DNA from: CAISOG01 sp044375625
Lineage (GTDB): Bacteria; Pseudomonadota; Alphaproteobacteria; CAISOG01
DNA: 29,027 bases
Direction: 5' to 3'
NCBI GenBank assembly: GCA_044375625.1
Contig: JBILMH010000019.1
Location: 1-29,027, forward strand
A program made the translations under genes and the position numbers. Below, one piece after another: positions 8,901 to 16,814 of this stretch; within the stretch, counting starts at the first letter, position 1; each line of letters begins with the position of its first letter. A model generated the notes under the pieces. The model was given only the letters and a program-made list of their open reading frames with translations. It made no database searches and was not told where the DNA came from.

Positions 8901-9827
8901 TCAGCTTACCCAGCTGAGCAAAATCGGCAAGACAAATGGCAGCACCACAATCGCCAAAACCGTGCTGATCATCACCAGGCTGGCGGCCTTTTGCACCGGC
9001 ATATCATTTTGGGCAGCATAGGCGGTGGTGTTCGATGCAATCGGGCAGACAGCAATCACGATTAGGCATTGCGCCATGATCGGGGTTAACAGTTGGGTGG
9101 TGGTGCGATCCAGCAGGATTAGGATCAACGCTAGCCCCGGCCAGATCAGGAATTTGCCAAACAGCCCTACAGCAATCAGCTGCCGATCCCATTTGAAATG
9201 TTTTTGATTGGCCAGTGCTAATCCAACTAACATCATCCCTAGGCAGATATACGCCCCTTTGCTGACGTCCCAAAATTTCAGTAATGGATCTGGCAGGCCA
9301 ATCTGCATAAATGACAAAACTAACCCCGCCGCCATACCGTACAACACGGGTAGCCGTATAACCTGTTGTATAGCCTGACTCGCGGTAACGTTACCGCGAG
9401 CAATAAAATAATACCCAACTGTGGTGTGAAAAATAACCGTTCCAAGGTTTGCAATCATATAGGAACCAATTTGATTGGTACCTAAAATCGCTAAAGCAAT
9501 AGGCAGGCCAAAAAATGCTGCGTTTCCTGTGCCTGCAGCCATAGGCAACAAATAGACCGATCTCTTATCATCCACCAATCGCCTGCCCAACCACAGACAA
9601 CAAAAACTAGGCACGCAGCAAATGAGAAAAACAGGGATGGGTAGCAAAAGGACTTCGGGAGTGAATGGCAATTGTGCCACGGCGCCCAAAAACACAACAG
9701 GTGTAAATCCATTAACCAATAAATGAGCGATGGATTTCAAATCCACCTGATGCAGCTTGCCCAGTACATAGCCCAACCCTACCAGCAGGGCGATGGACAA
9801 AAAGGTGGGGAACAGCTGGTGAAACAT
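8901..9827 (-). CDS. AEC (auxin efflux carrier) family permease, copy 1
   Basis: 308 residues, almost entirely hydrophobic, with about ten predicted membrane helices and length typical of the AEC/BART superfamily (PF03547). Members move organic anions such as malate or malonate, or auxin in plants; the substrate here is unknown. N-terminus MFHQLFPTFLSIALLVGLGY and the C-terminal NTTAYAAQNDMP region are typical. The ATG at 9827 is chosen over the TTG before it, with GGA six bases upstream. It lies between its duplicate and the rhodanese gene. Its middle third looks more AT-rich than copy 2 and contains a perfect 22-bp palindrome. Confidence 0.88.
   Translation of the reverse strand: MFHQLFPTFLSIALLVGLGYVLGKLHQVDLKSIAHLLVNGFTPVVFLGAVAQLPFTPEVLLLPIPVFLICCVPSFCCLWLGRRLVDDKRSVYLLPMAAGTGNAAFFGLPIALAILGTNQIGSYMIANLGTVIFHTTVGYYFIARGNVTASQAIQQVIRLPVLYGMAAGLVLSFMQIGLPDPLLKFWDVSKGAYICLGMMLVGLALANQKHFKWDRQLIAVGLFGKFLIWPGLALILILLDRTTTQLLTPIMAQCLIVIAVCPIASNTTAYAAQNDMPVQKAASLVMISTVLAIVVLPFVLPILLSWVS
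9379..9400. repeat. Perfect 22-bp palindrome inside AEC copy 1
   Basis: The half-site CTCGCGGTAAC is followed directly by its exact reverse complement. The equivalent position of AEC copy 2 has no such symmetry. It encodes part of a loop (ARGNVTAS). It may be chance or a protein binding site. Confidence 0.95.
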
Positions 9828-9848
9828 CAAAAATCCAACATGGGACGG

Positions 9849-9902
9849 TTAAGATGGCATTAGAACACAAAACGATGCTTGGGGGGTGATTTCGATGGTC
9901 AT
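9849..9902 (-). pseudogene. Duplication scar: rhodanese 5' end fused to PCMT-like 3' remnant
   Basis: The tandem duplication copied the rhodanese start (MTIEITPQA, 9902 down to 9877) and joined it to the duplicated 3' tail of the PCMT-like gene (9878-9860). The result is a 17-codon open frame ending in TAA at 9849-9851. The original context, with start 4 bases after the AEC stop, is kept, so ribosomes could still initiate here. No function is expected; it marks the breakpoint. Confidence 0.85.
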
Positions 9903-10881
9903 GGTTTCAGCTTACCCAGCTGAGCAAAATCGGCAAGACAAAAGGCAGTGCCACAATCGCCAAAACCGTGCTGATCATCACCAGGCTGGCCGCCTTTTGC
10001 ACCGGCATATCATTTTGGGCAGCATAGGCGGTGGTGTTCGATGCAATCGGGCAGACAGCAATCACGATCAGGCATTGTGCCATGATCGGGGACAAAAGGT
10101 TGGTTAAAACTTTATCCAGCACAATCAATCCCAGGGCGGTGGTGGGCATCAAGAATTTGCCGAACAGTCCAACCCCAATCAATTGATAGTCCCACTTAAA
10201 ATGCTTTTGATTGGCTAGTGCCAGTCCAACCAGCATGATGCCCAGGCAGATATACGCCCCCTTTGCCACCTCCCAAAATTTCATCAAGGGTGCTGGCAGG
10301 CCAATTTGCATGATTGAAAGAATAAACCCAATCGCCATGCCGTAAAGCACAGGTAGTCTTGCCACCCGCCGCAAGGCATCCGAAACCGTTAGATTGCCGC
10401 GCGCAACGTAGTAATAGCCAATGGTGCCGTCGTAAATAACAGCACCAAGAATGGCCAACATATAGGTGCCGACGTGATCGTTGCCCAACAGAGCGATGGC
10501 AACTGGTAGGCCAAAAAAGCCTACATTGCCAGATCCGACAGCGAGGGGCAGCAGATAGACGGCAAGCTTATCATCCACCAATCGCCTGCCCAACCACAGG
10601 CTGATAAACCCCACCACGCAGCACAGGGCAAAACCCACAAAAGGCAGCAACAAGACTTCAGGGGTAAAAGTCAGTTGCGCGACCGCACCACCCACCACCA
10701 CAGGTACAAAGCCAAAAATCAATAAATGAGCGATGGATTTCAAATCTACCTGATGCAGCTTGCCCAGTACATAGCCCAACCCCACCAGCAGGGCGATGGA
10801 CAGAAAGGTAGGGAACAGCTGGTGAAACATCAAAAATCCAACATGGGACGGTTAAGATGGCATTAGAACACAAAACGATGC
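9879..10881. repeat. Tandem duplication, unit 2 (1003 bp)
   Basis: Second unit of the duplication, 3 bp shorter than unit 1. Its right edge runs into the intact PCMT-like gene, so it keeps the original upstream junction, while unit 1 keeps the original downstream junction with the rhodanese gene. Confidence 0.93.
9907..10830 (-). CDS. AEC family permease, copy 2
   Basis: 307 residues, paralogue of 8901-9827. The first 38 residues are identical to copy 1 and the last 65 or so nearly so, while the middle differs at roughly a third of positions by eye. Conserved islands in the core include LGRRLVDDK, RLPVLYGMA, MQIGLP and GAYICLG. Same fold and likely the same transport class; the diverged core could mean a different substrate. 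It starts 32 bp after the PCMT-like stop, with GGA six bases before the ATG, and is probably in one transcript with that gene, AEC copy 1, the rhodanese and TolC. Confidence 0.88.
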   Translation of the reverse strand: MFHQLFPTFLSIALLVGLGYVLGKLHQVDLKSIAHLLIFGFVPVVVGGAVAQLTFTPEVLLLPFVGFALCCVVGFISLWLGRRLVDDKLAVYLLPLAVGSGNVGFFGLPVAIALLGNDHVGTYMLAILGAVIYDGTIGYYYVARGNLTVSDALRRVARLPVLYGMAIGFILSIMQIGLPAPLMKFWEVAKGAYICLGIMLVGLALANQKHFKWDYQLIGVGLFGKFLMPTTALGLIVLDKVLTNLLSPIMAQCLIVIAVCPIASNTTAYAAQNDMPVQKAASLVMISTVLAIVALPFVLPILLSWVS

Positions 10882-11561
10882 GGTGGCGCAAACCCAGGCA
10901 GCCAGGGGGTTGCGCAATCAAATAAGGCCAGGCGGGAAAGCTGCCCATGCTGCTTACGATACACATAGGCGGTGCCAATCGACCCTTGCTGTGCCCCATC
11001 AACATCACGAACAATCAGTAACAGCCGTCCCCCCTCACGCAGTCTATCGCCGTAGTTGCCATCGCTATCATGAAGCGGGGGGGATGCCACCGCGCCATTA
11101 AGGAAAATCACGTCATAGCCGTCATAATCGTCAAAGCCCGTTTGCGGCAAGCTATCCAGGAATTTGCTTTTGCAGCCGCCCAATTTTTTGACCAGCGTCG
11201 ATGCCTGATCCCGCATCTTGGCGTCACCTTCTACCGCCACCACCCGCCCGGCCAACAGGCTGAACAGGGCGGTGCTGTACCCCGTGGCGGGGGCAATATC
11301 CAACACATGACAGTTTTCGGTAAGTTCGGCCGCCTGTAACAGCCGTGCCAGCACCATAGGCTCCATTAACCATCGTTGGTTGCCGTTGCCGTCGATGCCC
11401 AGCGCAACATCCTCATCCACATAGGCCTGGGCGGTGGTGGCGGGGGGAACAAACCATTCACGCGGCACGGTTTCCATGGCGCTTAACACCCGATTGTCCG
11501 ACACCTTATTGGTGTTGATTTGGGTAAGAACCATTTGGCGACGGGCGGCGGCAAAATCCAT
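10863..11561 (-). CDS. Protein-L-isoaspartate methyltransferase-like (PCMT family)
   Basis: About 232 residues of a class I SAM-dependent methyltransferase. Family features: the early METVPREWFVPP block (compare VPRHLFVP in PCMT), motif I VLDIAPATGYSTALFSLLAG, and an acidic end of strand 2 (VVAVEGD). The canonical GQTISQP segment, which helps bind the isoaspartyl substrate, is replaced by GNQRWLMEP, a variant seen in alphaproteobacterial members. Repair activity on isoaspartate is therefore uncertain. ATG at 11561 is chosen over a TTG at 11570 because CCAGG then sits nine bases upstream. First gene of the minus-strand run to TolC. Confidence 0.85.
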   Translation of the reverse strand: MDFAAARRQMVLTQINTNKVSDNRVLSAMETVPREWFVPPATTAQAYVDEDVALGIDGNGNQRWLMEPMVLARLLQAAELTENCHVLDIAPATGYSTALFSLLAGRVVAVEGDAKMRDQASTLVKKLGGCKSKFLDSLPQTGFDDYDGYDVIFLNGAVASPPLHDSDGNYGDRLREGGRLLLIVRDVDGAQQGSIGTAYVYRKQHGQLSRLALFDCATPWLPGFAPPHRFVF

Positions 11562-11661
11562 GACAGGCAACCTGGATTGGGAAAAATGGGGTGGGTAGGC
11601 AAATCCCTGCTGAGGGAATGACCCGCTGCCAACCTAGCGCTTCCATGGAATAACGACAAGC

Positions 11662-11691
11662 TTGACCGTTGCCCCTTTGCCCCCCTAAATA
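11662..11691 (+). promoter_or_regulatory. Promoter of the tRNA-Cys gene
   Basis: TTGACC (11662-11667) and TAAATA (11686-11691) are 18 bases apart, and the -10 ends 26 bases before the tRNA. The spacing and near-consensus boxes fit a sigma70 promoter. Confidence 0.65.
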
Positions 11692-11717
11692 ACAATTCAC
11701 AACCAATGGATACCCCT

Positions 11718-11791
11718 GGCCGGGTGGCAGAGTGGTTATGCAGGGGCCTGCAAAGCCTCGTACGTCGGTTCAATTCCGGTCCCGGCCTCCA
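11718..11791 (+). tRNA. tRNA-Cys (GCA)
   Basis: 74 bases including an encoded CCA. The acceptor stem GGCCGGG pairs perfectly with CCCGGCC. The anticodon arm GGGGC/GCCTC (one G-U pair) closes the loop CTGCAAA with anticodon GCA, decoding UGC/UGU. The T arm has GGTTCAATTCC. A run of six T (11800-11805) follows and may end transcription; it lies just before the convergent SulP stop. Confidence 0.95.
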
Positions 11792-11812
11792 CTGTCGCGT
11801 TTTTTCAGTGAG

Positions 11813-13432
11813 TTATGCCGCCAGGGTTTCGGCCAAAGTTTTCCTATCGCCCACAATGTTGCTGAGTCCCAATTTGGTCAGCAGGTGCGCCTTATCCAGC
11901 TGGGTCAGCAATTGCTTGCTGCCGCCGCACAGGATAACCCGCGTATCCTGTTGATGAAACTGGCTAATCAAATCGCCCAGCACCGCTACACCCGTGGCAT
12001 CAACAAAGGGCACCTGGCGCATATCCAGGATCAGACAGGCCAGCGGCTTATCGTTGACGGCCTGCAACAAATTCTGCAACCGTTCCGCCGCGCCAAAGAA
12101 AAAGGGGCCATTGATGCGGTAAATCATCGTGTCGGCGGGCAGGGGGATGTTGCCCAAATCCTCGACATTGGCGGTGGTATCCTCCACCGTCACCGCATCG
12201 CCCATTCGTTTCATGAACAACAGGGCGGCCAACATGACCCCCGCGTTTACCGCCAACACCAGATCGCTGAACACCGTCAGGCCAAAGGTGGTCAGCATGA
12301 TTGCCACATCCGATTTTGGCGCCGTTTTGAACAAATGGATGAAATGGTGCCATTCCCCCATCCGATAGGCGACCACAAACAAAATGGCCGACAGGGCACA
12401 TAGCGGCAGATGTTTGGCCCAGGGCGCAAAAACCAGCATGACCAGCAACAGCACGGCGCAGTGGACAATGCCTGATAGCGGGCTGGTGGCGCCATGGCGG
12501 ATGTTGGTGGCGGTGCGGGCAATTGCCCCTGTGGCGGCAAACCCACCAAACAGCGGCGCGGCAATGTTGGCGATACCCTGACCCACCAGTTCCTGATTGG
12601 AATCATGTTTGGTTCCCGCCATGCCATCGGCCACGACGGCGGATAGCAGCGATTCAATAGCGCCCAGCATGGCAATGGCAAAGGCGGGTCCGGCCAGCTC
12701 TAAAATTTTCTGCAGGCTGACGGTTGGCCACTGCCAGCTGGGCAGAGATTGGGGGATGCCGCCAAACGCGCTGCCAATAGTGGCAACCTGGTCAAACATG
12801 CCGATTTGCACCACGGTGGCGTAGATAATGGCCAACAGCGGCGCGGGAATTTTCGGCAGGAATTTCGGCGCGAAAATCAGCACCAACAGGGTTTGGCAGG
12901 CGACGGAGGTAGTTGCCCAATCCAGATGCGGTAAGGCCTGCAGCAGCGCCAGCAGCTTTTCATGAAACAGCAGGGAGCTGGCGGCGGGCTTTAGGCCAAA
13001 AAAGTCTTTCCACTGTCCAACCCAGATAATGGTAGCGATACCGCTGGTAAAGCCAATAATGACCGGGCGCGGAATGTATTTGATGATGGCGCCCACCCGC
13101 AACAGCCCCATGGCCAACAGGATGAAGCCCGCCATGATGGTGGCCAGTTGCAGCCCTGCAATGCCGTGAACGGCGGTAATGCCCGACAAAATGGCGATAA
13201 ACGCCCCAGTTGGCCCGCTGATTTGCAGGCGGCTGCCCCCCAGGGTAGAGGTCAGGAAGCCTGCGACAATTGCGGTGTACAACCCCTGCTCAGGCTTTGC
13301 CCCGCTGGCAATCGCAAAGGCCATCGCCAGCGGCAACGCGACCAGACCCACCACCAGGCCAGCGCCCAAATTGTTGGCGATGTGCTTGCGGCCAAACAGG
13401 CCTGCACGATAAGATTCGATGATAGCGATCAT
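11813..13432 (-). CDS. SulP/SLC26-type anion transporter with STAS domain
   Basis: 539 residues. Membrane region of about 12 helices (residues 20-400) with SulP features near the N-terminus (LVVGLVALPLAMAFAIASG, SGPTGAFIAI, IPRPVIIGFTSG). A C-terminal cytoplasmic STAS domain occupies roughly 430-530 (LILDMRQVPFVDATGVAVLG). The family carries sulfate, bicarbonate or C4-dicarboxylates, and sequence alone does not choose. It begins 75 bp after sucD on the same strand. A small inverted repeat (TTTCGC/GCGAAA) lies in between without a T-run, so readthrough from mdh-sucCD is possible, which would fit a dicarboxylate substrate. It converges on tRNA-Cys with 21 bp between. Confidence 0.92.
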   Translation of the reverse strand: MIAIIESYRAGLFGRKHIANNLGAGLVVGLVALPLAMAFAIASGAKPEQGLYTAIVAGFLTSTLGGSRLQISGPTGAFIAILSGITAVHGIAGLQLATIMAGFILLAMGLLRVGAIIKYIPRPVIIGFTSGIATIIWVGQWKDFFGLKPAASSLLFHEKLLALLQALPHLDWATTSVACQTLLVLIFAPKFLPKIPAPLLAIIYATVVQIGMFDQVATIGSAFGGIPQSLPSWQWPTVSLQKILELAGPAFAIAMLGAIESLLSAVVADGMAGTKHDSNQELVGQGIANIAAPLFGGFAATGAIARTATNIRHGATSPLSGIVHCAVLLLVMLVFAPWAKHLPLCALSAILFVVAYRMGEWHHFIHLFKTAPKSDVAIMLTTFGLTVFSDLVLAVNAGVMLAALLFMKRMGDAVTVEDTTANVEDLGNIPLPADTMIYRINGPFFFGAAERLQNLLQAVNDKPLACLILDMRQVPFVDATGVAVLGDLISQFHQQDTRVILCGGSKQLLTQLDKAHLLTKLGLSNIVGDRKTLAETLAA

Positions 13433-13507
13433 TGGCTGGTTCTAACCTGTTTTTCGCGCTTGCGAAAGCCTTATCCCCAGCGATTCCAGAGCAAGCAGCG
13501 GAAAAGG

Positions 13508-14383
13508 TTATTTGCCCATGGCTTTCAGCAGCGCTTGCCCCATGCCGGCAGGCGAATCGGCCACCACGATGCCAGCGGACTTCATCGCCTCAATCTTGCT
13601 GTTGGCGTCACCCTTACCACCCGCGACAATCGCGCCCGCATGCCCCATCCGACGGCCAGGAGGGGCGGTGAGGCCAGCGATAAAGCCAGCGGTTGGCTTT
13701 TTAATCTTGCTGGAACGCAACAGTTCACAGGCCGCTTCCTCAGCATCGCCACCGATTTCGCCGATCATGATGATGGCCTCTGTCAGTGGGTCAGCCAAAA
13801 ACAGCTCCAGCGCGTCAATAAAGTTGGTGCCGTTAATGGGGTCGCCACCAATGCCGATGCAGGTGGATTGCCCCAGACCCAGTGCGGTGGTTTGGAACAC
13901 TGCCTCATAGGTCAGGGTGCCGGAGCGGGAAACGATCCCCACCTTACCAGGTTGGTGAATATGGCCTGGCATGATGCCGATTTTGCATTCGCCAGGGGTA
14001 ATCACGCCGGGGCAGTTGGGGCCAATCAGGCGGGTGTTGGAATTCAGGATGCCACGCTTTACCCGCATCATGTCCAGCACGGGGATCCCCTCCGTGATGC
14101 AGACCACCAGCGGGATTTCCGCATCGGCGGCCTCAAGAATCGCATCGGCGGCAAAGGGCGGCGGCACATAAATCACGCTGGCATTGGCGCCAGTTTTCTC
14201 CACCGCTTCGCGCACGGTGTCAAACACGGGCAAGTTCAGGTGGGTTTCGCCCCCCTTGCCAGGCGTAACGCCGCCAACCATGTTGGTGCCATAGGCAATC
14301 GCCTGCTCACTGTGAAAGGTGCCTTGGGCTCCGGTAAAGCCTTGGCAGATAACCTTAGTATTTTTGTTAACCAGTACAGCCAT
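13508..14383 (-). CDS. sucD: Succinate--CoA ligase, alpha subunit
   Basis: Forms succinyl-CoA synthetase with SucC; makes ATP or GTP from succinyl-CoA in the TCA cycle through a phosphohistidine. 291 residues, standard length. N-terminal CoA-binding Rossmann domain (CQGFTGAQGTFHSEQAIAYG), then the ligase domain with GPNCPGVITPGECKIGIMPG and the active-site H248 in GRRMGHAGAIV. The start codon overlaps the sucC stop by one base (TAATG), giving translational coupling and equal subunit supply. Confidence 0.97.
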   Translation of the reverse strand: MAVLVNKNTKVICQGFTGAQGTFHSEQAIAYGTNMVGGVTPGKGGETHLNLPVFDTVREAVEKTGANASVIYVPPPFAADAILEAADAEIPLVVCITEGIPVLDMMRVKRGILNSNTRLIGPNCPGVITPGECKIGIMPGHIHQPGKVGIVSRSGTLTYEAVFQTTALGLGQSTCIGIGGDPINGTNFIDALELFLADPLTEAIIMIGEIGGDAEEAACELLRSSKIKKPTAGFIAGLTAPPGRRMGHAGAIVAGGKGDANSKIEAMKSAGIVVADSPAGMGQALLKAMGK

Positions 14384-15570
14384 TAGGCGGCTCCTTTTTT
14401 CTTAGATTCCGCAACCGCGGCAACGATTTTTTGGGCAGCATCCGCCATGTTGTCAGCGGAAATGACCGCCAACCCCGATTCGCGCAGGATTTTCTTGCCC
14501 AGCTCAACATTGGTGCCCTCCAGGCGAACAACCAACGGCTTGGACAGCTTAACATCCTTGGCGGCGGCCAACACACCCTCAGCGATAATGTCGCAGCGCA
14601 TGATACCCCCAAAGATGTTGATCAGGATGCCCTCAACATTCGGGTCGGACAGGATGATGCGGAACGCCTTGGTCACCTGCTCACGGGTGGCACCGCCGCC
14701 GACGTCCAGGAAGTTGGCCGGCGAACCCCCACACAGTTGGATGATATCCATGGTGGCCATCGCCAAACCCGCTCCATTAACCAGGCAGGCAATATTGCCG
14801 TCCAGCTTGATGTAGTTCAGCCCAGCCTTGCCCGCCTCAACCTCCAACGGATCCTCCTCATCCTCATCGCGCATGGCGGCAATGTCGGGTTGGCGGAACA
14901 GGGCGTTGTCATCGATCGACACCTTGGCATCCAGGGCGATTAAGCCACCATCCGCCTTAACGACCAGCGGGTTAATCTCCACCAGGCTGGCATCAATGCC
15001 CCAAAAGGCGTTGTACAGATTGGCAAACAGCTTCATGGCGCTTTGCACGCTGGCCTTTTCGGTCAGGCCATAGGCACGGCACAGCAGGCGACCATGAAAA
15101 GCTTGCCAGCCGGTGGCGGGATCGACCGTAAAAGTGAAAATTTTGTCGGGGGTGTGTTCGGCCACCTCCTCAATATCCATGCCGCCCTCGGTAGAGGCGA
15201 TGACCATTACCCGTTGGGTGCCGCGGTCAACCAGAAAGCTTAGATACAGTTCACGGGCAATCGCGCACCCCTCCTCAACATACAAACGGCGTACCAGGCG
15301 ACCTTCGGCGCCGGTTTGGGGGGTAACCAGGGTTTTACCCAAAATATCGGTTGCGGCGGTTTTGAGGTCGGACAGAGATTTGACCACTTTAACCCCGCCC
15401 GCCTTGCCACGGCCACCCGCATGAATTTGCGCCTTAACCACATAAACAGGACCCGCCAGCTTTTGCGCGGCGGTTTCAGCCTCCGCCACCGAAAAGGCGG
15501 GAAAGCCGTTGGGCACCGCTACGCCAAACTTGGCCAGCAGCGATTTTGCTTGATATTCATGTAAGTTCAT
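14383..15570 (-). CDS. sucC: Succinate--CoA ligase, beta subunit
   Basis: 395 residues from the ATG at 15570 (MNLHEYQAKSLLAKFGV); an upstream in-frame GTG at 15585 is rejected because all homologues begin MNLHEYQAK and GGTGAGA precedes the ATG. N-terminal ATP-grasp domain (YVVKAQIHAGGRGKAGGVKV) and C-terminal CoA-ligase domain with LVNGAGLAMATMDIIQLCGG and FGGIMRCDIIAEG. Provides nucleotide binding and the dimer interface. It lies 163 bp after mdh; that spacer contains the short palindrome CAACCGGTTG but no clear terminator or promoter. Confidence 0.97.
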   Translation of the reverse strand: MNLHEYQAKSLLAKFGVAVPNGFPAFSVAEAETAAQKLAGPVYVVKAQIHAGGRGKAGGVKVVKSLSDLKTAATDILGKTLVTPQTGAEGRLVRRLYVEEGCAIARELYLSFLVDRGTQRVMVIASTEGGMDIEEVAEHTPDKIFTFTVDPATGWQAFHGRLLCRAYGLTEKASVQSAMKLFANLYNAFWGIDASLVEINPLVVKADGGLIALDAKVSIDDNALFRQPDIAAMRDEDEEDPLEVEAGKAGLNYIKLDGNIACLVNGAGLAMATMDIIQLCGGSPANFLDVGGGATREQVTKAFRIILSDPNVEGILINIFGGIMRCDIIAEGVLAAAKDVKLSKPLVVRLEGTNVELGKKILRESGLAVISADNMADAAQKIVAAVAESKKKGAA

Positions 15571-15733
15571 CGAAAAAAATCTCACCGTGTTGGAATGCCC
15601 ATCAACCGGTTGGTTGGTGGCGTTGGTAATTACCTGTTGCGTCTATAGCCGCTTCTTAGCCCTTATTCAACCCAGCAAAAGCTTTTTTGGGCGTCGGTTT
15701 ATCAGCACAGATTCATGAGGCCAGCGTTAAAAC

Positions 15734-16717
15734 CTAAGCCGCCTTTGGTAGGTTTTTCAGCACGTCCATCAGCCCCTGCACCGCGGTAACCGAGTTATCA
15801 AACATGGTTTTTTCTTCGGCGGTCAGCGACAGTTCAACAATCCGTTCCACCCCACCCGCGCCAATCACTGTTGGCACGCCGACATACAGCCCATTGACCC
15901 CATATTGGCCGTTCAGCAGCGCGGCGCAGGGCAACACCCGTTTTTTGTCGCGCAAGTAAGATTTGGCCATTTCAATCGCGCTGGCGGCGGGTGCGTAGAA
16001 GGCTGACCCCGTTTTCAGCAGATCGATAATTTCGATGCCACCGCTGCGGGTGCGTTTGACCAACTCATCCAGCTTGGCTTGGCTGATCCAACCCAGGGTG
16101 ACCAGATCGGGCAGGGGGATTCCCGCCACCGTGGTATAGCGCACCATTGGCACCATGGTGTCGCCATGCCCGCCCAGCACAAAGGCGCTAACATCCTCAA
16201 TCGACACCTTTAGTTCTTCGGCCAGGAACATGCGGAACCGTGAGGAATCCAGCACGCCGGCCATCCCCACCACCTTGTTGGCGGGCAGTCCGCTTTCCTG
16301 TTGGAAATAAGCCACCATGGCATCCAACGGATTGGTAATCACAATCACAAAGGCGTTGGGCGCATGTTGTTTCACACCATTGGCCACCTGCTTAATAATG
16401 CCTGCGTTGGTGAACATCAGGTCATCACGGCTCATCCCCGGTTTGCGGGCAATGCCAGCGGTGATGATCACCACATCGGCGCCCGCAATCGCGGCGTAAT
16501 CCTGTGCCCCGGATAAGGCAGAATCGCTGCCCAACACGGCAGAGGCCTGGTAAATATCCAACGCCTTACCCTGCGGCACACCCTCAGCAACATCGCACAG
16601 CACGACATCACCCAACTCCTCAGCCATGGCCAGCAGGGCTAGGGTTCCGCCAATTTGCCCCGCGCCAATCAGGGCGATTTTGGGGCGTTGAAACACTTTG
16701 GGGGCAACAGTCGCCAT
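15734..16717 (-). CDS. mdh: Malate dehydrogenase, LDH-like type
   Basis: Oxidises malate to oxaloacetate with NAD+ in the TCA cycle. 327 residues. Rossmann motif GAGQIGG (18-24) with acidic D42 indicating NAD preference; substrate-binding R91 and R97 (ARKPGMSRDDL); D157 and catalytic H184 (VLDSSRFR, GGHGDTMVP). This is the LDH-like MDH type usual in alphaproteobacteria, and the arginine at position 91 supports malate rather than lactate. It has a short extra N-terminus (MATVAPKVFQR) before the usual start of the fold; the ATG is supported by AAGGAT eight bases upstream. First gene of the mdh-sucC-sucD run. Confidence 0.95.
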   Translation of the reverse strand: MATVAPKVFQRPKIALIGAGQIGGTLALLAMAEELGDVVLCDVAEGVPQGKALDIYQASAVLGSDSALSGAQDYAAIAGADVVIITAGIARKPGMSRDDLMFTNAGIIKQVANGVKQHAPNAFVIVITNPLDAMVAYFQQESGLPANKVVGMAGVLDSSRFRMFLAEELKVSIEDVSAFVLGGHGDTMVPMVRYTTVAGIPLPDLVTLGWISQAKLDELVKRTRSGGIEIIDLLKTGSAFYAPAASAIEMAKSYLRDKKRVLPCAALLNGQYGVNGLYVGVPTVIGAGGVERIVELSLTAEEKTMFDNSVTAVQGLMDVLKNLPKAA

Positions 16718-16756
16718 GGTCAGATCCTTTGAAAGGGGGGTTAAGGCATTCCTATG

Positions 16757-16785
16757 GCCTTAGCGCACCCACCCCCCCTTGTCAA
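16757..16785 (-). promoter_or_regulatory. Probable mdh promoter
   Basis: On the minus strand, a perfect TTGACA (16785-16780) and TAAGGC (16762-16757) are separated by 17 bases, about 40 bases before the mdh start. The G-rich spacer is unusual and the -10 is weak. Confidence 0.45.
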
Positions 16786-16814
16786 TCAATGAATTCTTAA
16801 ATAAAATCAATACG

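Larger units (their letters stand above)
8873..9878. repeat. Tandem duplication, unit 1 (1006 bp)
   Basis: Repeats 9879-10881. It carries the first 24 bp of the rhodanese gene, a whole AEC gene, the spacer and the last codons of the PCMT-like gene. The outer parts are about 97% identical by direct reading (roughly 6 differences in the first 230 bp and 4 in the last 150), while the middle is much more diverged. The junction near 9877 shares only the two bases GC with both original edges. Confidence 0.93.

Noticed and set aside
11732..12403. A 223-codon plus-strand frame through tRNA-Cys and the SulP 3' end
   Set aside because: It starts inside the tRNA and runs antisense to the STAS domain. 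No ribosome site or family similarity.
13455..13475. Inverted repeat TTTCGC/GCGAAA between sucD and the SulP gene as a terminator
   Set aside because: Stem of six with no T-run in the direction of transcription; too weak to call.
13148..14386. A 412-codon open frame on the plus strand opposite sucD and the SulP start
   Set aside because: It is antisense to two clear core genes, has no recognisable domain, and reads as the His/Gln/Gly-rich sequence expected from GC-rich codon bias on the other strand.
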